Source of the DNA: a virus
Reading direction: 5' to 3' (one strand)
Length of the DNA stretch: 46,858 nucleotides
Virus record (IMG/VR): IMGVR_UViG_3300029266_000517
Span: 1-46,858 of that record
Under the pieces are notes generated by a model. That model did no database searches and had not been told where the DNA came from. It worked only from the letters and a program-made list of their open reading frames with translations. Shown here piece after piece: positions 41,167-46,858 of the stretch (position 1 is its first letter; every line of letters begins with the position of its first letter). The position numbers were made by a program, and so were the translations under genes.

Positions 41167-43391
41167 CTAATAATTTCGCTTATGTTCCCTTTGTTATTAT
41201 ACCTCGCAAAGTTAATGTTTATTTTTGATTGTTTTTTCTCAGTTTGATAAAGATGTTTTTGTGTGCCCATAATTGCTAAACCTGAGGATATACTAGCATC
41301 AAACTTAGTTCTATTACTAATATCAAATTTTGCCCAATCTTCTAATGTTCTTATAAACGGCATTGTGCCAATATCGTCTTCTCCCATAAATCCTATGTAT
41401 TGTTCTATATAAGACTCTATGGCTGAGGCATGAGCTTGCTTAACCGCTTCACTTGAATTTGGTATTCCTCCTAACTCTTTTTCAGTTTTAGATAACTTAA
41501 TAAATTGTTTGTCGGGTCTATTCATACTAAACCCTCGGTATCCTCTGTTTTTAAAATGATACAGTAAACGAGGCTTATTGTTTTCACATAATATTGGCAT
41601 TCCATAAAATACACAAGCCATTAAAACATCTTCAAAAAATATTTCCGCAGTTTGAGGTCGAGCTACATATTCTAAAAAAAACTCATTACTAGGAGCATCA
41701 TCCATGTTAAACTTTGTTAACCCATGAAGAGCACCATTAGAACCTCCTCCTCCAACAGTTCCTGAAATGTCATAACTATCACATCCAAATATGCCAATGT
41801 GCTCATTGCCCGGATATTTAATTCCATTCTTTACTATTATTCTATTTTGCAAATTTGGATTTGGTGTCCAACTAACTCTAAACCTTCCACTTTTATTAGG
41901 TGAAAAAATAACCTTAGTATCTTTAATACCATCTTTCCAATTAAAACTACCTACTGTAACGTGATGTTCTGTTACACGAGAATCATTGAAATCTATTTGC
42001 TGATATATTCTTGTTAAATTAAATAATGATTGTTTGCTTTCATCTCTAAAAGCATGAGATTCAGTTCTAGGAAATTGTCTATAAAACTCATTTAATGCGT
42101 CAGCATCTTGTTGTAAAGAATCTACTTCATCTTGCCAATAATTAATTGCTCCTTTATAAATTAATTCATTATCTACACCAAGTACTGCTACTTCAGGAGT
42201 TTTAAAAACAGGCATCCCATACTTATCAATAAAACCTTCCATATTCCATTCCATAGGAATAAACAAAGAATACATTCCGCTTTTAGTTTGTCCGTTTGCA
42301 TTTCTATTAGTTGCATCAGAATCTTCGTAAAGCTTTTTAAAGTTATCTCCACCTTTGCTTAATGCATTAGAGGTTGAACCCATCATACATTTACCTATAA
42401 TTTTACTACCTAATCTCAAACAAGTCTTAGTTACCCTCCAATTGTTTAATATATTATTTGGTTTAATCCACTTCCCACTTTCATCATGTACTAATAACAA
42501 TAGTTTTTCTCCATCATAACTATTGTCATCTGTATTTTTCCAATCTATTGTAGTGTCAAGACCTTGAATGTCATTGTCTGCTACAGTAGTCATATTTTTT
42601 TTGGTAATTTTTGCAGCAGGAACTCTAAAAGCTAATTCTGTTTTAGGTTTGTCCATACCGTCTTGAACGGGCTTGAAAAAGAAAGGAAGTCTATTTGCTA
42701 TAGGAACTACCTTATCAGTAAACATTTTTTTAGCATCACCCCCTGTTTTAGAAAGAATACCAACTCTTGCATCTTTTACAAGTGTCCCTGTATTAACACA
42801 TTCAGAAGAACTCATAAATGAAAAACCTGAACGTCTTATTTTTAGATAAGTCATTCCGAAACTTCTTCTATCAGCTTTAGATGCTTCCCAATAAATATAT
42901 AGAATTCTGTTTGCCTCTCTGTAATCAGGATATCCAACATCAATACTTGTCCATTGCAAATACATATAATGCGCTCCTGTAATATAAGTAGGCTTTCCTT
43001 TATTCATAAAGAAAACTCCTTCTTCTCTTCTATCAAACTCTTCCTCAATGTAATCTACCCATCGTTCTTTAAACTCAGAAGGCATATCATTCCATTGAAA
43101 TATAGATTGTATTTTTTCTAATTCTTTTGAGAGAATACTTCTTTCCCAATATTGTTCTTCTATTTTTTTGTGTCTTTGAAGACACTTTTTAGGCTCAAGA
43201 GGTAATCCTATTCTTAATCCTTGTATTTCTATAATATCTCCTAACTGACCTGTTTTTGATATAACTACAAAATCATATTTTTGGTCATACCCATACACCC
43301 ACGACTTAGCTTTGTTTTTATTGCTAAGTACGTTTTTAGGTATATAATTAGATATAACCCTGTATAAATTATTTTGACCTTCTTTCTGCAA
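41163..43391 (-). CDS. terL: Large terminase subunit
   Basis: A 742-residue DNA packaging motor. KIRRSGFSFMSSSE (184-197) is the Walker-A-like region, LLLLVHDESGK (297-307) Walker B with catalytic acid, MGSTSN (337-342) the coupling motif, and IGIFGCDSYDISG near 532 the start of the RNase-H-like nuclease domain. It cleaves concatemers and pumps DNA through the portal. I see no ATG near the 5' end: the frame reaches a stop upstream without one, so the start is probably TTG at 43391, inside the preceding gene. A dispersed palindrome lies in the coding sequence (43170-43185). Confidence 0.88.
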   Translation of the reverse strand: MQKEGQNNLYRVISNYIPKNVLSNKNKAKSWVYGYDQKYDFVVISKTGQLGDIIEIQGLRIGLPLEPKKCLQRHKKIEEQYWERSILSKELEKIQSIFQWNDMPSEFKERWVDYIEEEFDRREEGVFFMNKGKPTYITGAHYMYLQWTSIDVGYPDYREANRILYIYWEASKADRRSFGMTYLKIRRSGFSFMSSSECVNTGTLVKDARVGILSKTGGDAKKMFTDKVVPIANRLPFFFKPVQDGMDKPKTELAFRVPAAKITKKNMTTVADNDIQGLDTTIDWKNTDDNSYDGEKLLLLVHDESGKWIKPNNILNNWRVTKTCLRLGSKIIGKCMMGSTSNALSKGGDNFKKLYEDSDATNRNANGQTKSGMYSLFIPMEWNMEGFIDKYGMPVFKTPEVAVLGVDNELIYKGAINYWQDEVDSLQQDADALNEFYRQFPRTESHAFRDESKQSLFNLTRIYQQIDFNDSRVTEHHVTVGSFNWKDGIKDTKVIFSPNKSGRFRVSWTPNPNLQNRIIVKNGIKYPGNEHIGIFGCDSYDISGTVGGGGSNGALHGLTKFNMDDAPSNEFFLEYVARPQTAEIFFEDVLMACVFYGMPILCENNKPRLLYHFKNRGYRGFSMNRPDKQFIKLSKTEKELGGIPNSSEAVKQAHASAIESYIEQYIGFMGEDDIGTMPFIRTLEDWAKFDISNRTKFDASISSGLAIMGTQKHLYQTEKKQSKININFARYNNKGNISEIIR
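43170..43185 (-). repeat. Dispersed palindrome copy inside the terminase gene
   Basis: An exact copy, reading GTGTCTTCAAAGACAC on the coding (-) strand and encoding part of KCLQRHK. On the + strand it is flanked by T-runs on both sides, so antisense termination there is possible. Confidence 0.85.
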
Positions 43392-43647
43392 ATCCTTGTT
43401 TTGTATCAGTTCTACTTGCTCCTTGTTCAGATATTTTTATAGCTTCTCCTTCTGCTTCTATTCTATTTAATATTTCAAACGCATCAAATATTGCTAACTT
43501 TTTTGTAGCGGCTGCATTCTTTAATCTATCTGCAGATAATTCATCTTCAGGGTCGTGTTTAATAATCTCTTCTTTAGCTACTTTTATTAGTTGCTCTACG
43601 GCTCGATGACCTGCTTCAATTATTTTTAACTTTATTTTTTTATTCAT
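43369..43647 (-). CDS. Candidate small terminase subunit (92 aa)
   Basis: A 92-residue basic, helical protein directly before the large terminase gene, overlapping it by 23 nt. DELSADRLKNAAATKKLAIF is a segment I recall from proteins upstream of terL in related phages. Size, charge and position fit a small terminase, which binds the packaging site. No classical helix-turn-helix is obvious, so the call rests mainly on context. Confidence 0.5.
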   Translation of the reverse strand: MNKKIKLKIIEAGHRAVEQLIKVAKEEIIKHDPEDELSADRLKNAAATKKLAIFDAFEILNRIEAEGEAIKISEQGASRTDTKQGFAERRSK

Positions 43648-44212
43648 TTTTATAAAACATTACATAAACTATTCTCCCTGAGTCCCAACTTTTGTTTGGG
43701 TATTTACTATGAAAGTAATTAGCAGGATAAGATATTAGTCTATTAGGTTTATACCCAATAACACTTTTAAGTTTCCATTTTTCTAAATTATTTGAATCTT
43801 TTTCTAATATTAAATCATACTCTTCGTTTGAAATGTCTAAGGACATTGTTTCCCCCATTTCACTATGTTCCCAAAAAGCAGTACCGTGTAAGGTGTCAAC
43901 TTTAGAGTCAGACAAACATAAGACTATAGCTCTATCAGGTTTTTCTCCCTTGATAATAGTATCAGCGTGTATTCTCCAATCAGTATCTACTTTTTCATTA
44001 GAAATTCTAAAAAATGATAATATTGGTCTAATAGGTTTATTCTCACAAACACTCAACTCAAAAGAAACTAAATCATTAAGCGATTGATTGCTTTCTTGTA
44101 TCCAAAAACTTTTATCACCATATGTAACTTTTTCAAATTCATTATTGTTTAAATGCTCCATTAAGGAGCTATAAACAGAATCTTTTAAAAAATTATCTTT
44201 TATATATATCAC
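43640..44212 (-). CDS. 2-oxoglutarate/Fe(II) oxygenase-like protein
   Basis: A 190-residue protein with the 2-oxoglutarate/iron dioxygenase triad His82-x-Asp84 (RIHADT), His168 (YFHSKYP) and Arg180 (SGRIVYV) that would bind the 2-oxoglutarate carboxylate. FWEHSEMGE and PNRLISYPANYF fit the double-stranded beta-helix. It probably hydroxylates a substrate; the collagen-like fibre encoded in the same late cluster is one candidate. The start is GTG 44212, overlapping the preceding stop (GTGA), as no ATG is available. Confidence 0.75.
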   Translation of the reverse strand: MIYIKDNFLKDSVYSSLMEHLNNNEFEKVTYGDKSFWIQESNQSLNDLVSFELSVCENKPIRPILSFFRISNEKVDTDWRIHADTIIKGEKPDRAIVLCLSDSKVDTLHGTAFWEHSEMGETMSLDISNEEYDLILEKDSNNLEKWKLKSVIGYKPNRLISYPANYFHSKYPNKSWDSGRIVYVMFYKNE

Positions 44213-44772
44213 AGTTTTAATGTGATTTGATGGTCATAAAGGCGATATAGTTTTTCTCCATCTACCTCAAATTCATATTCACTTTCAGGTTTAAAAGAAA
44301 CTTTGTCTCCTTTATTAATTCCTTTACTCATTAAATATTTGTTTGGATATTTCATTGTACCCACCAACGGCTCTTCACTTACGTTTTTGTAGATATAAGA
44401 ATCAGATGTGGCAATAGGCTTGATGAAACAATACCTATCATAGGGTTGCCAACCTGTGCCGTTATGGTATAAGAAAAATTGGTCAGGCTCTATAAAGAAT
44501 AAATTATCTTTAAAAAAGCTTCTGCCGCTTTGTCTATTACCTTTAATGTCATTGTAGAATTTGAACACATTATGATGCACAAGAAGTGTGTCACCCTTTT
44601 TTATAGGGCCATCATATTTTAGTGGAACTTCAATTACTGTTGCCTCTCTATTTGAAAACTTATGGTCTTCTTCAGAAGTGCTTGTAATAAAATCTATTCC
44701 ACCTATTTCTTTAGTGTTGTTATATCGCCTTCCTTTTACAGGTTCGACTATAAAAAAGAATGGTGATTGCAT
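44209..44772 (-). CDS. GroES-like co-chaperonin (putative)
   Basis: A 187-residue protein with two KGD segments, IKKGDTLLVHHNVF (57-70) and INKGDKVSFKPES (152-164), the second followed by EFEVDGEKLYRLYDHQITLK. That C-terminal stretch follows the GroES pattern: GDxVxF, then a beta hairpin, then a YxxLxxxDI-like strand. It could be a phage co-chaperonin that helps host GroEL fold the capsid protein, as T4 gp31 does. It is about twice normal GroES length, so a duplicated or fused fold is possible. I recognise it by pattern only. The start follows an A/T leader at 44772. Confidence 0.5.
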   Translation of the reverse strand: MQSPFFFIVEPVKGRRYNNTKEIGGIDFITSTSEEDHKFSNREATVIEVPLKYDGPIKKGDTLLVHHNVFKFYNDIKGNRQSGRSFFKDNLFFIEPDQFFLYHNGTGWQPYDRYCFIKPIATSDSYIYKNVSEEPLVGTMKYPNKYLMSKGINKGDKVSFKPESEYEFEVDGEKLYRLYDHQITLKL

Positions 44773-44786
44773 TTGATTTCATTTAA

Positions 44787-45014
44787 TTAAAAATTTATGT
44801 TGAACTCAATAGAGACGGGCATATTGGAAGTAAATTCTTTCCAAAGTAAAATCTCATCTTTATCATTTTGTATCCATATTTTTATAGATTCAGAATGTGA
44901 GTCAAAACGTATAAGATGTATCTTATGAGTGTTACCTAAAATTTCTTGACCTACTATATAGTGCATAGCACCTGATTTATAATCCGGGCCTATGGATATT
45001 TTTCGAATGTCCAT
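44787..45014 (-). CDS. Hypothetical protein (75 aa)
   Basis: A 75-residue beta-rich protein with alternating hydrophobic residues (AMHYIVGQEI, KIHLIRFD, SIKIWIQND). No family recognised. It is set in the late operon between two small genes with 10-14-nt gaps. Confidence 0.5.
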   Translation of the reverse strand: MDIRKISIGPDYKSGAMHYIVGQEILGNTHKIHLIRFDSHSESIKIWIQNDKDEILLWKEFTSNMPVSIEFNINF

Positions 45015-45024
45015 GTAGTTTTTT

Positions 45025-45252
45025 TTAAGGAACTAATGTAGAAGTGATAACGCCTGCATTAGATATATCTAACTTGTAAACGCTTCCGTTTGGTGATTTA
45101 AGCTTAACATCGTATTGATTAACGCCAAGTGTTAAAACATCGCTTAGAAGATAATTCATTGTTGCGTTAGTTTCTTCTTCTACTTCTGTTCCAACTACTT
45201 TATCTGTAAGTTTTGGAGTTGTATCAATTGGATATGTACTTATTCTTGCCAT
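45025..45252 (-). CDS. Small virion-type protein (75 aa)
   Basis: A 75-residue protein. The N-terminus (ARISTYPIDTTPKLTDKVVG) resembles short N-terminal segments that anchor fibre or tail proteins to virions in related phages (I recall MA.ISTYP..TTP..GD patterns), and the rest is beta-rich. A small structural or fibre-connecting role is inferred. Confidence 0.5.
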   Translation of the reverse strand: MARISTYPIDTTPKLTDKVVGTEVEEETNATMNYLLSDVLTLGVNQYDVKLKSPNGSVYKLDISNAGVITSTLVP

Positions 45253-45255
45253 CTT

Positions 45256-45510
45256 TTATTTTACGGAAGTCATGTCAGGTTTATCGTCTGCTGAAGTAAC
45301 TTCTCCATTTTCAATATTAATAACTGCGTCTTTTCCGTACTTTTTAATTAAAACTGCTTCTTGTTTTGAATATGCAACTTTTAAACCTGATACTTTTTCT
45401 ATTAGGTTGTTTTGAGAAATAACGGTATCTCCTAATTGAATCTTAGCTTGATTAAACTCTTTTACAAGTGTTTGAACTAATTCCAATTCTTTTGATGTTA
45501 AATTTTTCAT
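45256..45510 (-). CDS. Hypothetical coiled-coil protein (84 aa)
   Basis: An 84-residue protein: a helical, coiled-coil-like first half (SKELELVQTLVKEFNQAKIQ) and a polar, acidic tail (DDKPDM). No family recognised. It is the first gene after a good TAnnTTTG box (45539-45546), so it probably leads the transcript that runs through the terminase and portal. Confidence 0.55.
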   Translation of the reverse strand: MKNLTSKELELVQTLVKEFNQAKIQLGDTVISQNNLIEKVSGLKVAYSKQEAVLIKKYGKDAVINIENGEVTSADDKPDMTSVK

Positions 45511-45538
45511 TTAATTAGATTTTATTTATTGTTAGTTA

Positions 45539-45546
45539 CAAATATA
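45539..45546 (-). promoter_or_regulatory. TAnnTTTG promoter box for the packaging/head operon
   Basis: TATATTTG on the - strand, 29 nt before the ATG at 45510, in the only sizeable gap (45511-45563) of this part. It should drive genes from 45510 down through the terminase. No clear -33 TTG is visible. Confidence 0.65.
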
Positions 45547-45563
45547 CTATTTTATTTTTTCTT

Positions 45564-46858
<1,295 letters not shown>

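Overview
The window looks like part of a double-stranded DNA tailed phage with a short, T7-type (podovirus-like) tail that infects a member of the Bacteroidota, probably a flavobacterium. Four things point to that host: AT-rich DNA, start codons preceded by A/T-rich leaders rather than Shine-Dalgarno sites, promoter-like TAnnTTTG boxes (the Bacteroidota -7 element), and a primase with a BT4734/VirE-N-type N-terminus. The head and tail proteins recall those of crAss-like and marine flavobacterial podoviruses; this is from memory, not from a search. Both ends are cut inside genes that point inward from missing sequence, so the genome is not complete here. I saw no DNA polymerase, RNA polymerase, integrase, endolysin or tRNA.

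Left arm, 1-14252, + strand: early and replication genes. 1-3400 holds a truncated amidoligase-like gene, small membrane, lipoprotein and zinc-ribbon genes, and a class II glutamine amidotransferase fused to a gamma-glutamylcyclotransferase. 3418-5643 holds small proteins including DUF3846-like, DUF1599/Nmad1-like and DnaA-domain-IV-like proteins. 5656-7447 is a recombination cassette: a DUF1071 annealing protein, a PD-(D/E)xK exonuclease and a small SSB-like protein, closed by a terminator. 7667-14252 carries a primase-helicase, an SNF2-like helicase, a VRR-NUC nuclease, a second DnaA-domain-IV-like protein, a metallophosphoesterase, a tiny lipoprotein and a possible nuclease.

Right arm, 14246-46858, - strand: virion genes, converging on the left arm at about 14250. 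In transcription order they are a collagen-like fibre, small proteins, a GroES-like protein, a 2-oxoglutarate/iron oxygenase, a candidate small terminase, large terminase, portal, scaffold-like protein, major capsid protein, ring/adaptor proteins, a 1466-aa tail protein, and a T7-like ejection set (GNAT, 289 aa, 658 aa and a giant 3097-aa protein with an HExxH motif).

The most unusual content is RNA-level. Two short sequences, 667-721 and 3350-3400, fit the type III hammerhead ribozyme core and differ by compensatory changes in stems I and III. Each begins exactly 34 nt after the stop codon of one of the two predicted amidoligase-pathway genes. A second element, a 16-bp near-palindrome GTGTCTTCAAAGACAC, occurs seven times exactly and once with one mismatch, in leaders, in a terminator and inside genes. 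One copy abuts the second hammerhead, and another appears as an extra 28-nt block in one of two otherwise matching promoter-leader cassettes. These ribozyme and hairpin signals are my main candidates for an undescribed mRNA-end-processing system. They rest on sequence reading only and have not been tested.
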